From Prevotella sp. (GTDB lineage Bacteria; Bacteroidota; Bacteroidia; Bacteroidales; Bacteroidaceae), in contig DLZV01000013.1 of NCBI GenBank assembly GCA_003447235.1, positions 1 through 23,860 on the forward strand: a DNA stretch of 23,860 bases, in the 5' to 3' direction. The translations under genes were made by a program, and so were the position numbers. The notes beneath the pieces were generated by a model that was not told the origin of the DNA, did no database searches, and saw only the letters and a program-made list of their open reading frames with translations. Positions 1-7,510 of the stretch are shown here, one piece after another; positions within the stretch are counted from its first letter, which is position 1, and each line of letters begins with the position of its first letter.

Positions 1-203
1 AAGCGTTGTTACTTGTTGTAAAGGTTGTTTGAGTTGTTTTCTTGACTCAACCTAATGACATTGAGGATATTGAGTGGACAAAGCAAACTTGGTTGTAAAA
101 TATTGTAAAAGTTGTATTGGTTGTCTTCTTCACTTGTCCTCGTGTTGCCACCAAAAACAGAGAGAAGTACTCATTGTCAAACCCTTAAACGAAAAGAAAA
201 ATT
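1..203. other. Gene-free GT-rich stretch at the left window edge
   Basis: No coding frame of any length with Bacteroidota-like codon use is visible here. The stretch is AT-rich compared with the rest of the window and is dominated on the + strand by irregularly spaced TTGT and GTTGT words (about 5-40 and 90-135). A short TTGAGT/ACTCAA inverted repeat (29-34 and 45-50) could form a small hairpin. In related genomes an HU-type DNA-binding gene often precedes smalltalk genes, but no HU C-terminus can be read in any frame upstream of 204, so that gene is either outside the window or absent. Confidence 0.6.
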
Positions 204-314
204 ATGGATGAAAAGAAAAGACAGGTATGGCGTTTTGTCATTCAGACCGCCATCTCGATCCTCACGGCCATCGCCACGGCCCTCGGCGTGACGAGCTGCA
301 TGGCGGCTGTGTAG
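204..314 (+). CDS. Smalltalk-type micro-protein (36 aa)
   Basis: ATG at 204 opens 36 codons ending in TAG at 312-314. The peptide has a charged N-terminus (MDEKKRQ), one hydrophobic helix at about residues 11-29 and a C-terminal TSC motif. The segment ILTAIATALGVTSCM matches the signature I recall for the Bacteroidota smalltalk family (about 30-35 aa, LTAxATxLGxxSC). Function is unknown; a membrane-inserted or lipid-modified micro-peptide is plausible from the hydrophobic stretch followed by Cys32. The spacer before the ATG is A-rich (GAAAAGAAAAATT) with no clear Shine-Dalgarno, as is usual in this phylum. The HU and amidase genes often found around this family are not seen beside it. After the TAG the same frame stays open for 17 more codons to a TAA. 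Confidence 0.8.
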   Translation: MDEKKRQVWRFVIQTAISILTAIATALGVTSCMAAV

Positions 315-412
315 CCACGGCAAAACGACGGCAAACATGCGGCAGCAGCTCACGGTCAGGCGCAGTAAGAATCGACTTTTTTATACCACCCGACTAATAA
401 TATAGCTTGATC

Positions 413-445
413 TTTGCGGTATATGCAAAAAAAGTCATATATTTG
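413..445 (+). promoter_or_regulatory. Bacteroidota-type promoter for the DUF3332 gene
   Basis: TATATTTG at 438-445 fits the TAnnTTTG -7 consensus, and TTTG at 413-416 sits 21 nt upstream as the -33 element. Transcription would start near 451, giving a leader of about 35 nt before the ATG at 485. Confidence 0.6.
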
Positions 446-484
446 CAGCGATAAATCTATTGGTAACAAATAAGCGATTTGAAA

Positions 485-1030
485 ATGAGAAAAACCGCAA
501 TGAAAATTGTTCTCGCCCTGTTGGTAGGCGCGGTGACCTTGAGTTCATGTATCGGCTCTTTCGGACTGACCAACAAACTGTTGGACTGGAACAAGGGCTT
601 GAGTAACAAGTTTGTCAACGAGCTGGTCTTCATCTTGATCAGTCCCGCCTATGCCGTCTGTGGCTTGGCCGACCTCCTGGTGCTCAACACGGTGGAGTTT
701 TGGACTGACAGCAAGGTCATTGCCCATGTGGGAGAGACGAAGGAAGTGATGGGTCAGGACGGCAGGATGTATGCCGTGAAGACGCTCAAGAACGGTTATG
801 AGATAACGGACCCCAACGGCGAGAAGTCCTACTTGGTATATAACAAGAAGGAGAAGAGCTGGAACTACAAGGACAATGGCGCCCTGAAGGAGCTCTTCCG
901 CTTCAACGACGACGGCACGATCCGCGCCACGCTGCCCGACGGCAAGAAGATGGACGTGACGCAGGACCAGGCCGGTCTCTACCAGCTTCGCGCAGCCGTA
1001 CACGAGAGTGTCTATTTCGCAGCAAGATAG
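485..1030 (+). CDS. DUF3332 family lipoprotein
   Basis: This is a predicted envelope lipoprotein of the DUF3332 family; biochemical role unknown. A hydrophobic N-terminal signal ends in the lipobox LSSC (Cys22 from this start). It is followed by a conserved-looking segment with a second hydrophobic stretch (about 45-65, FVFILISPAYAVCGLADLLVL region) and then a polar C-terminal half with NG/DG turns that looks beta-rich. The ATG at 485 is preferred over an in-frame TTG at 479 because it gives a normal signal peptide; the ATG at 500 is also possible. It stands alone on the + strand with its own promoter and converges with the acyl ligase genes. Family assignment is by overall resemblance of signal, lipobox and the NxWTxSKxxxH-like region, recalled from memory. 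Confidence 0.75.
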   Translation: MRKTAMKIVLALLVGAVTLSSCIGSFGLTNKLLDWNKGLSNKFVNELVFILISPAYAVCGLADLLVLNTVEFWTDSKVIAHVGETKEVMGQDGRMYAVKTLKNGYEITDPNGEKSYLVYNKKEKSWNYKDNGALKELFRFNDDGTIRATLPDGKKMDVTQDQAGLYQLRAAVHESVYFAAR

Positions 1031-1087
1031 TACAGGAAGCTCTGACAAGAGACCGCATATTGGGCTAAAACAAGGCCGTACAGATAG

Positions 1088-1163
1088 CTCTCGCGCGAGA
1101 GAGCAAAAAAGAAAGTGAACGCAAGACGCCCCCGGCTGGAGAACGACTTCCGGCTGGGGGCGT
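1088..1163. terminator. Convergent-gene terminator region (palindrome plus long hairpin)
   Basis: Two structures lie between the convergent genes. A perfect 14-bp palindrome CTCTCGCGCGAGAG spans 1088-1101. A 16-bp imperfect hairpin spans 1126-1163, with outer arms ACGCCCCC (1126-1133) and GGGGGCGT (1156-1163) and three G-T pairs further in. Neither is followed directly by a T-run. On the minus strand the second hairpin is followed after about 14 nt by CTTTCTTTTTTG, so it most plausibly ends transcription of the acyl ligase genes. Confidence 0.55.
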
Positions 1164-1219
1164 TGGTATGTTGCGACGCGGGTGGCGGGGCCGGCGCGGT
1201 GGTCGGCCCGGGACCAGTC

Positions 1220-2881
1220 CTATTTGTAGAGGTAGCGCTTGATGCTCTTCTTTGGTGTCTTCTCAAACTCCTCCTCCAGAATCTCAAATTCGGCCACCTT
1301 GCTGTAGGCGGGCACCACCTGGTTGAGCTGCTGGCGGTTTTGCTCCATCACGCCCTTGAGGTCTTCGTTGTTGAGGCCCAGGAGCTTCGCCTCGTCGTAG
1401 TCGGGATGGACGAGGCCCACGAGCTTGTCGCCCCGCTGCACGACGATGCTCTCGCCGACGAGGGGCAGCGAGTTGAGCTTGTCCTCGATCTCCTCGGGAT
1501 AGATATTCTGGCCGTTGGATCCGAGGAGCATGTTCTTGGATCGGCCGTTGATATAGACATTGCCGTCGGCGTCCATCGTGCCGAGGTCGCCCGTGTGGAA
1601 CCATCCCTCGGCGTCGATCGCCGCCTGGGTGGCCTCGGGATTCTTGTAGTAGCCCAGCAGGACGTTGGGACCCTTGGTGAGGATCTCGCCCGGCACGTTG
1701 GCAGGGTCGCTGCTGTCGATGCGCACCTCCTGGTGGTAGGCGGCCTGTCCGCACGATCCCTGGGCGAAGGTCTGCCAGTCGCGGTAGCAGATGATGGGGC
1801 CACACTCCGTGGCACCGTAGCCCACGGTATAGGGGAAGCCAATCTTGCGCAGAAAGGCCTCCACCTCGCCGTTGAGCGCAGCACCGCCGATGATGACCTC
1901 GTAGAGGTTGCCGCCGAAGGCCTTGCTCACCTGGGCGAGGATGGCGGCGCGCACCTTCTTGCTGATGACGGGCATGGCCATGAGCAGTCGCATCTTGTTG
2001 GTCTGCAACTTGGGGAACACCTTCTTGCGGATGATCTTCTCGATGACCAGCGGCACGGCGATCATGATGCGCGGCTTGACGTCGGCCAGCGCCTGGGCGA
2101 TGACGGCGGGAGAGGGCACGCGGTTGAGATAGTAGATATGCATGCCCTTGAGAAACTCGAAGATAAACTCAAACGCCATGCCGTACATGTGGGCCATGGG
2201 CAGGATACTGATGACGTTGTCGCCGCGCTTGAGCGTCTTGCCCAGCACGTGGAAGGCGAAGTCGGCGTTGCTCCACAGCGCCCGGTAGGGCAGCATCACG
2301 CCCTTGGAGCGCCCGGTGGTGCCGCTGGTGTAGTTGATGAGGGCCAGCTCGTCAGGGCTCTGCTCGTGGTAGTAGTGGACGTGCTGCTGGCGGAAGTATT
2401 TCGGATACTTCTTGCCAAACATCTCGTTGAGGTGTTCGCGGGCGTAGGTGAGCTGCTCGGTGCGGCTGACCACGAGCGAATAGTCGGGGATGTAGATGAT
2501 GCCCTCCAGTCCAGGCATCTTCGTGGCGTCGATCTGCGTGGCCGCCACGTCGCCGATGAAGAGGAGCTTGGCGTCGCTGTGGTTGACGATGTTGTGGACC
2601 TGGTCGGGCGTGAACTCGTGGAGGATGGGCACGGCCACCGCGCCATAGGTGAGGATGGCGAGGAAGGCAGCAGCCCAGGCCGCGGAGTTGCGTCCGCAGA
2701 GGGCTATCTTGTCGCCCCGCTGCACGCCCGAGGCCTCAAACATGATGTGCAGTTTCTCTATCTTGCGCGCCACATCATGATACTGCAGCGTCTTGCCTTT
2801 GTAGTCGGTAAGCGAGTCGAGATCCCAGTTGTCGATGATACTCTTCTCGATGAGGGCGTTAAAACTAGGAATTTGTTCCAT
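1220..2881 (-). CDS. AMP-forming acyl-CoA/acid ligase, copy 1 (ANL superfamily)
   Basis: Adenylate-forming enzyme of the ANL superfamily, probably activating a fatty acid with ATP and CoA; the substrate cannot be read from sequence. At 553 aa it is close to bacterial long-chain acyl-CoA ligases (FadD type). Visible motifs are the P-loop YTSGTTGRSKGV (A3), YGATECGP (A5), GWFHTGDLG (A7), the hinge segment NGRSKNML (A8) followed by NIYPEEIE, and a C-terminal TPKKSIKRYLYK carrying the expected catalytic lysine (A10). No signal peptide or carrier domain is present. It lies 81 nt downstream of a closely similar paralogue and shares near-identical motifs and C-terminus with it, so the pair looks like an old tandem duplication. 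The start MEQIPSFN aligns with the paralogue start. Confidence 0.85.
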   Translation of the reverse strand: MEQIPSFNALIEKSIIDNWDLDSLTDYKGKTLQYHDVARKIEKLHIMFEASGVQRGDKIALCGRNSAAWAAAFLAILTYGAVAVPILHEFTPDQVHNIVNHSDAKLLFIGDVAATQIDATKMPGLEGIIYIPDYSLVVSRTEQLTYAREHLNEMFGKKYPKYFRQQHVHYYHEQSPDELALINYTSGTTGRSKGVMLPYRALWSNADFAFHVLGKTLKRGDNVISILPMAHMYGMAFEFIFEFLKGMHIYYLNRVPSPAVIAQALADVKPRIMIAVPLVIEKIIRKKVFPKLQTNKMRLLMAMPVISKKVRAAILAQVSKAFGGNLYEVIIGGAALNGEVEAFLRKIGFPYTVGYGATECGPIICYRDWQTFAQGSCGQAAYHQEVRIDSSDPANVPGEILTKGPNVLLGYYKNPEATQAAIDAEGWFHTGDLGTMDADGNVYINGRSKNMLLGSNGQNIYPEEIEDKLNSLPLVGESIVVQRGDKLVGLVHPDYDEAKLLGLNNEDLKGVMEQNRQQLNQVVPAYSKVAEFEILEEEFEKTPKKSIKRYLYK

Positions 2882-2905
2882 CTGTCGCTACTTGTTATCG
2901 TTATG

Positions 2906-2913
2906 CAAAGCTA
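2906..2913 (-). promoter_or_regulatory. Possible -7 element for the first acyl ligase gene
   Basis: The minus strand reads TAGCTTTG here, matching TAnnTTTG, 25 nt upstream of the ATG at 2881. No convincing TTTG/TTGG -33 element sits 19-21 nt further upstream, so this may be a weak internal promoter or chance. The same gap holds a GGGCC/GGCCC hairpin (about 2939-2955). Confidence 0.35.
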
Positions 2914-2962
2914 TTCGTTATTGTAGGTGAGCGGGCGTGGGGCCATGGCTTGGCCCGTGCCG

Positions 2963-4627
2963 TCAGGCGTTCTGGTAGAGGTAGCGCTTGATGCTCTTCT
3001 TGGGCGTCTTCTCAAACTCCTGCTCGTGGATCTGTATGGCCGAGACCTTGCAGAAGGCGGGCAGGAGACTGTTGAGCTGCTTGCGGTTTTCCTCCATCAC
3101 GTCGCCGAGGTCGCCGATGGAGAAGCCAAGCTGCTTGGCAGCGTCCATGTCGGGATGGACGAGGCCCACGAGCTTGTTGTCGCGCTGGATGATGACGCTC
3201 TCGTTGACCATCATCATCGAGTTGAGCTTGTTTTCGATCTCCTCGGGATAGATGTTCTGTCCGTTGGCGCTGAGAAGCATGTTCTTGATGCGTCCGCGGA
3301 TGAAGACGTGGCCCTCACCGTCGATGGTGGCGAGGTCGCCGGTGTGAAACCATCCGTCCTTGTCGAGCACGGCGTGGCTGGCCTCGGGATTCTTGTAGTA
3401 GCCCAGCATGACGTTCGTGCCGCGCGTGAGGATCTCGCCCGGCACGTTGGCTGGGTCGGGACTGGCGATGCGTATCTCCATGTTGTCCACCACCCGTCCG
3501 CAGGTGCCGCGCACGAAGTCGCGGTAGTCGCTGTAGGTGATGAGCGGGGCCGTCTCGGTCGTGCCGTAGCCCACGGCCAGGGGAAATCCGATATGGCGGA
3601 GGAAGTCCTCCACCTCGCGGTTGAGCCCCGCGCCGCCAAACATCATCTCGAAGAGCTGGCCGCCGAAGATATCCTTCACCTGCTGGAGGATGCGCGCCTT
3701 GATCTTCTTGTTGACCACCGGCATGTTGAGCAGCAGGTGGACGTAGCGCTGCTGGATGAGCGGGAACACCATCTTGCGGATGATCTTCTCGATGACCATC
3801 GGCACGACGATGACGACGGCGGGATGGATGTCGGCACAGGCGCTCTGGATGAGCGACGGGCTGGGCAGGCGCGTGAGGAAGAAGAGGTGGTTGCCTAAGC
3901 AGAAGTTGAGGAAAAACTCCACCATCATGCCGTACATGTGGGCCATGGGGAGCGTGCAGAGCACATTGGACCCCGGGGGCATGTTGGCGCCCAGGCTGCG
4001 CATCGTAAAGTCGAGATTGCTCCACAGCGCACGATAGGGTAGCATCACGCCCTTGGAGAAGCCGGTCGTACCGCTGGTGTAGTTGATGAGGGCCAGCTCC
4101 TCGGGGCTGTCCTGGTGGTAGCTGACGTGGCTGCGCTCGAAGGCCTTCGGATATTCTTCGCCGAAGAGCTTATTAAGATGTTCGCGCGCGAAGGTGAACG
4201 TCTCTGAGCGCGACATCGTCAGCGAGAAGTCGGGGATATAGATGATGCCCTCCAGCGCCGGCATCTCTCCGGCGTCGATCGTCGGCGAGACAACGTCGCC
4301 CACGAAGAGCAGTCGCGACTCGGAATGGTTGACGATGTTATAGACCATGTCCGGCGTAAACTCATGCTGGATGGGGACGGCCACGGCACCATAGGTGATC
4401 GTGGCCAGGAAGGCGGCGGCCCAGGCCGAGGAGTTGCGCCCACAGAGCGCCACTTTGTCGCCAGGCTGGAGACCACTGTGGCGGAAGATGATGTGGAGCT
4501 TGGCTATCTTGCGCGCGACGTCGTGATACTGCAACGTCGCGCCTTTGTAGTCGGTGAGCGCATCCCGATCCCAGTTGTCTTTGATGCTATTTTCTATATA
4601 TGAGTTGAAACTCTGTGTCGGCTTCAT
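2963..4627 (-). CDS. AMP-forming acyl-CoA/acid ligase, copy 2 (ANL superfamily)
   Basis: Paralogue of the downstream ligase, 554 aa from the ATG at 4627. It carries YTSGTTGFSKGV (A3), YGTTETAPL (A5), GWFHTGDLA (A7), the hinge region RGRIKNML, NIYPEEIE, and a C-terminal TPKKSIKRYLYQNA with the A10 lysine. The acid-binding pocket region (about 230-330) differs much more from copy 1 than the motifs do, which suggests different acyl specificity (inference). An upstream in-frame start exists, but it lies beyond the promoter elements at 4651-4683, and MKPTQSFNSYIENSIKDNWD aligns with copy 1, so 4627 is the start. It is the first gene of a probable two-gene unit. Confidence 0.85.
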   Translation of the reverse strand: MKPTQSFNSYIENSIKDNWDRDALTDYKGATLQYHDVARKIAKLHIIFRHSGLQPGDKVALCGRNSSAWAAAFLATITYGAVAVPIQHEFTPDMVYNIVNHSESRLLFVGDVVSPTIDAGEMPALEGIIYIPDFSLTMSRSETFTFAREHLNKLFGEEYPKAFERSHVSYHQDSPEELALINYTSGTTGFSKGVMLPYRALWSNLDFTMRSLGANMPPGSNVLCTLPMAHMYGMMVEFFLNFCLGNHLFFLTRLPSPSLIQSACADIHPAVVIVVPMVIEKIIRKMVFPLIQQRYVHLLLNMPVVNKKIKARILQQVKDIFGGQLFEMMFGGAGLNREVEDFLRHIGFPLAVGYGTTETAPLITYSDYRDFVRGTCGRVVDNMEIRIASPDPANVPGEILTRGTNVMLGYYKNPEASHAVLDKDGWFHTGDLATIDGEGHVFIRGRIKNMLLSANGQNIYPEEIENKLNSMMMVNESVIIQRDNKLVGLVHPDMDAAKQLGFSIGDLGDVMEENRKQLNSLLPAFCKVSAIQIHEQEFEKTPKKSIKRYLYQNA

Positions 4628-4695
4628 TGCACAATCTAAAAAATTTTGTGCAAAGGTATAGTTTTTTATGCACAGTACCAAAACTATTGTGCAAT
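4626..4695. repeat. TTGYRCAA-type operator-like sites over the ligase promoter
   Basis: Three related words occur within 70 nt: ATTGCACAAT at 4626-4635 (overlapping the start codon), TTTGTGCAAA at 4645-4654 (overlapping the -7 element) and ATTGTGCAAT at 4686-4695 (just upstream of the -33 element). The first and third are exact reverse complements. Half-sites ATGCACA (4669-4675) and GTGCAAT (4721-4727) also occur. The placement suggests binding sites of a transcription factor; no regulator is identified. Confidence 0.5.
4651..4683 (-). promoter_or_regulatory. Bacteroidota-type promoter for the acyl ligase pair
   Basis: On the minus strand TTTTGG (4683-4678) is followed after 19 nt by TACCTTTG (4658-4651), an excellent match to the -33/-7 consensus. 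The predicted start near 4645 leaves a leader of only about 17 nt. Confidence 0.8.
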
Positions 4696-4741
4696 ATTTA
4701 TTGTTCAACTATGCAATTGGGTGCAATCAGGGGGAGTAGTT

Positions 4742-4786
4742 GGCGGAAAATCCCGAAAACTTGTTTTGTTTTTCGGGTTTTCCGCC
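4742..4786. terminator. Strong hairpin between folA and the acyl ligases
   Basis: GGCGGAAAA plus CCCGAAAA (4742-4750, 4752-4759) pairs with TTTTCGGG plus TTTTCCGCC (4770-4777, 4778-4786), 17 bp with one bulged T and a 10-nt loop. It lies 110-155 nt past the folA stop. It lacks a T-tract on either strand, so the terminator role is uncertain. Confidence 0.4.
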
Positions 4787-4805
4787 TGCTCTTGTCTTTA
4801 CCTTG

Positions 4806-4860
4806 TAATAAGTCTTGCCAAGCCCCTTTCCTAAATAATAAGCCTGGCCAAGACCGTTTC
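4806..4860. repeat. 30-bp-period direct repeat downstream of folA
   Basis: Two 25-nt units, 4806-4830 and 4836-4860, match at 21 of 25 positions. Both begin TAATAAG, contain GCCAAG and end TTTC. A shorter related word CTGGCCAAGCC lies at 4888-4898 on the folA stop codon, and CTCGCCAAGCCCTTTC lies in the glgA leader near 14720. The region also has an A6-GCC-T6 mini-hairpin at 4865-4879. Confidence 0.55.
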
Positions 4861-4896
4861 TTTCAAAAAAGCCTTTTTTCGAAAAACTGGCCAAGC

Positions 4897-5385
4897 CTAT
4901 TCGGCCGGTCTCACGTAGTCGACGAAGGCGAAGGCGTGGGGATGGGCCTCGTCGGCCTCGTGGCGCTCCTCCGCCTCCTTGACCCATCCGTCGTAGGGCG
5001 GGAAGAAAGCGTCGGCCCGCGGCGGTGTGGCCGCTATCTCGGTCATGCAGAGGCGATGGGCCAGCGGCAGCGTCTGCTCATAGACGGTCTGTCCGCCGAT
5101 GACGAAGACTTGCTCCTCGGGGGCGCAGTGGCGCAGGGCCTCCTCCAGTGAGGGGTAGGTGTCGCAGCCGTCTAAGTGGGCCACCGTGCGGCTGACCACG
5201 ATGTTGCGGCGGTTGGGCAGCGCGCCCTTCGGCAGCGACTCAAAGGTGCGGCGCCCCATGAGGACGGTGTGGCCCGTGGTGAGCGACTTGAAGCGGCGCA
5301 GGTCTTCGCGGATGTGGTAAATCAGTTGGTTGTCGAGGCCGATGGCGCGGTTTTCGGCCACGGCAGCAATCAGAGTGATATGCAT
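4897..5385 (-). CDS. folA: Dihydrofolate reductase
   Basis: Reduces dihydrofolate to tetrahydrofolate with NADPH in the cytosol and is the target of trimethoprim-type antifolates. The 162-aa length is normal. Visible features are the N-terminal strand ITLIAAVAENRAIG, the substrate loop QLIYHIREDLRRFK with the catalytic acid at Asp28 (E. coli Asp27), the cofactor motif TVLMGRRTFESLP and the VIGGQTVYEQ motif near residues 95-104. Tyr23 replaces the Trp found at E. coli position 22. It follows thyA by 24 nt on the same strand, so it is almost certainly co-transcribed with it and recycles the dihydrofolate ThyA produces. It appears to be the last gene of the operon. Confidence 0.95.
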   Translation of the reverse strand: MHITLIAAVAENRAIGLDNQLIYHIREDLRRFKSLTTGHTVLMGRRTFESLPKGALPNRRNIVVSRTVAHLDGCDTYPSLEEALRHCAPEEQVFVIGGQTVYEQTLPLAHRLCMTEIAATPPRADAFFPPYDGWVKEAEERHEADEAHPHAFAFVDYVRPAE

Positions 5386-5409
5386 AGCTTGAAGAATGTT
5401 TTGGATGAA

Positions 5410-6204
5410 TCAGACGGAGACCTCCGCGGCGATGTGGGGCCAGGGGTCGTAGTTCTCCAGTTCGAAGTCCTCGTAGCGGAAATCGAAGATGCTCTTGACG
5501 TCGGGGTTGATGCGCATCGTGGGCAGAGGCCGCGGGGTGCGCGAGAGCTGCAGTCGGGCTTGCTCCAGGTGGTTGAGGTAGAGATGGGTGTCGCCCGTGG
5601 TGTGGACGAACTCGCCAGGCTGGAGCCCCGTGACCTGGGCCATCATCTGCAGCAGCAGGGCGTAGGAGGCGATGTTGAACGGCACACCGAGGAAGGTGTC
5701 GGCCGACCGCTGGTAGAGCTGGAGCGAGAGACGTCCGTCGGCGACATAAAACTGGAAGAGGCAGTGGCACGGCGGCAGCGCCATGTCCTCGACCTCAGCC
5801 GGATTCCACGCCGTGACGAGCATTCGGCGGGAGTTGGGATTGCGCTTGATCATCTCCTCCACCTGCGCTATCTGGTCTATCGTGCCCCCACGGTAGTCGG
5901 GCCACGACCGCCACTGGTGGCCATAGACCGGACCGAGGTCGCCGTTCTCGTCGGCCCACTCGTTCCAGATGCGCACGCCGTGGTCCTGGAGCCAGCGCAC
6001 GTTGGTGTCGCCACGCAGAAACCACAGCAGCTCGTAGATGATGGACTTCAGGTGGAGTTTCTTGGTCGTGAGCAGAGGGAAGCCGTCCTGGAGGTCGTAG
6101 CGCATCTGGTGGCCGAAGACGCTCAGCGTGCCCGTGCCCGTGCGGTCGCCCTTCTGGTGGCCCTCGGTGAGGATTCTGTTTAATAAGGATAAGTAGGGTT
6201 GCAT
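5410..6204 (-). CDS. thyA: Thymidylate synthase
   Basis: Converts dUMP and methylene-tetrahydrofolate to dTMP and dihydrofolate. The 264-aa length equals E. coli ThyA. The catalytic cysteine is Cys146 in LPPCHCLF, the phosphate-binding arginines lie in NSRRMLVTAW (Arg126-Arg127), and the dUMP/folate-binding segments RSADTFLGVPFNIASYA and HLYLNHLEQ are intact. The in-frame ORF runs further upstream, but the extension is low-complexity shadow sequence overlapping the methyltransferase gene. ATG at 6204 gives the standard N-terminus MQPYLSLLNRIL, preceded on the minus strand by a purine-rich AAGAAGAAGAAAC stretch. It sits 22 nt after the methyltransferase gene and 24 nt before folA. Confidence 0.96.
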   Translation of the reverse strand: MQPYLSLLNRILTEGHQKGDRTGTGTLSVFGHQMRYDLQDGFPLLTTKKLHLKSIIYELLWFLRGDTNVRWLQDHGVRIWNEWADENGDLGPVYGHQWRSWPDYRGGTIDQIAQVEEMIKRNPNSRRMLVTAWNPAEVEDMALPPCHCLFQFYVADGRLSLQLYQRSADTFLGVPFNIASYALLLQMMAQVTGLQPGEFVHTTGDTHLYLNHLEQARLQLSRTPRPLPTMRINPDVKSIFDFRYEDFELENYDPWPHIAAEVSV

Positions 6205-6226
6205 ATAGCTTGTTTGTTTCTTCTTC

Positions 6227-7504
6227 TTATGGATGGACGATGGGGGTGAGGCCGACGACGGGCCGCTCTTCGGGCCGGTGGGTGCTGCGGATGCGCCACT
6301 CCTGGGGGTAGAGGTTGTTGGCCCTGGTCCCGAGGTTCTTGGCAAAGCCGAGGGCGAACCCCTCGTGGCAGACCGTGACGAGGCCCTTCGGGGCCGCCGC
6401 AGGTAGCGCGATGGACTCGCGGCGCAGGTAGGCTATGGCCTCGTCGTAGCCCACGTCCACGCGGGGATAGGGATTGGCCTCGTCGAGGATCGTCAGCGCC
6501 TGGGAAACGTCGGGCAGGGTCTTCTTGCCCTTCACCTGGGGCGGCTTGACGCCGTCGCTCAGGACGCGCAGCAAGGGCGTTGTGCGTCCTTTGCCCCGGT
6601 CGCGTGAGGGCAGGTCGGCCGCGGTCTCGGGCTTGCGCAGCAGCGCCACGGCCAGTCCTTCGCCACGGGTCGTGCCGGGGATGAAACGGCAGATCGGATG
6701 GGATCCCGTCAACGGGCCTGTCACCCGCCACGCCTCCTCCACGGGGATGGCGACCGGCTCGGCCCCCAGTTCCTCTACGGCAAAGGCGATGTTGTCCTCG
6801 TTCTCGTGGGCGTTGAAGGTGCAGGTGGAGTAGATCAGCAGTCCGCCGGGCAGCAGGCAGGGCCAAATGTCGGCAAGGATGGACCGCTGCAGCGCGGCAC
6901 ACTTCTCCACGTTGGCCGGGCTCCACTCGCCGATGCTCTCGGGGTCCTTGCGAAACATGCCCTCGCCGGAGCAAGGCATGTCGGCGAGGATGAGGCCAAA
7001 GCGGAGGCCGGCGCGCTGGTAGTCGATGGCGTAGTTGTTGGTCACGACCACTTCGGGGTGGCCAAACTTCACGACGTTCTCGGCCAGGATCTGCGCCCGC
7101 TTCGGATGGGGCTCGTTGCTGTAGAGACGGCTCCCCTCGGGCAGGGCGGCACGCAGACACGTCGTCTTGCCGCCGGGGGCCGCACAGAGGTCGAGGGCCG
7201 TGACGGGGGCGTGGACAAACTGGCGGACGACGTGGTCGATGAACATCGACGAGGCCTCCTGCACATAGTAGGCTCCGGCGTGGAGCAGGGGGTCGAAGGT
7301 GAAGGCTGGGCGGCTGTCGAGATAGTAGCCGCCACGACACCAGACCACGCGGTCTGCCCCGGTCTCGGGCGTGGCCTCGGCCTTGAAGGGATTGACCCGT
7401 ATGGACACGGGAGCGGGCTCGTCGAGCGCGCCAAGGAAGCGGGCAAACCGCTCCTCGCCCATCAGGGCGCGCGTGTAGGTGGTAAACTCCTCGGGAAGTG
7501 TCAT
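6227..7504 (-). CDS. RsmF/NOL1-NOP2-type RNA cytosine-C5 methyltransferase
   Basis: SAM-dependent m5C methyltransferase acting on rRNA (or possibly tRNA). Domain order: a short N-terminal substrate domain with VSIRVNP (33-39), the Rossmann catalytic domain with DLCAAPGGKT (105-114) for SAM binding, DMPCSGEGMFRK (175-186, Cys178) and YSTCTFN (225-231, Cys228 as nucleophile), and a C-terminal region (about 285-425) resembling the RNA-binding/PUA-like tail of RsmF. At 425 aa it is shorter than E. coli RsmF (about 480) but typical of the Firmicutes/Bacteroidota forms. It begins 6 nt after the PorE-like stop codon, so translation may be coupled. The exact rRNA target position cannot be told from sequence. 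Confidence 0.88.
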   Translation of the reverse strand: MTLPEEFTTYTRALMGEERFARFLGALDEPAPVSIRVNPFKAEATPETGADRVVWCRGGYYLDSRPAFTFDPLLHAGAYYVQEASSMFIDHVVRQFVHAPVTALDLCAAPGGKTTCLRAALPEGSRLYSNEPHPKRAQILAENVVKFGHPEVVVTNNYAIDYQRAGLRFGLILADMPCSGEGMFRKDPESIGEWSPANVEKCAALQRSILADIWPCLLPGGLLIYSTCTFNAHENEDNIAFAVEELGAEPVAIPVEEAWRVTGPLTGSHPICRFIPGTTRGEGLAVALLRKPETAADLPSRDRGKGRTTPLLRVLSDGVKPPQVKGKKTLPDVSQALTILDEANPYPRVDVGYDEAIAYLRRESIALPAAAPKGLVTVCHEGFALGFAKNLGTRANNLYPQEWRIRSTHRPEERPVVGLTPIVHP

Positions 7505-7510
7505 GCGTCG

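Noticed and set aside
4628..4708. 27-residue N-terminal extension of the second acyl ligase, resembling a signal peptide
   Set aside because: It is encoded by the promoter and operator-like region, and the paralogue starts at the position equivalent to 4627.
6205..6345. N-terminal extension of thyA
   Set aside because: The extension is a shadow of the rsmF 3' end in another frame; standard ThyA starts at MQPYLSLLNR and is exactly 264 aa from 6204.
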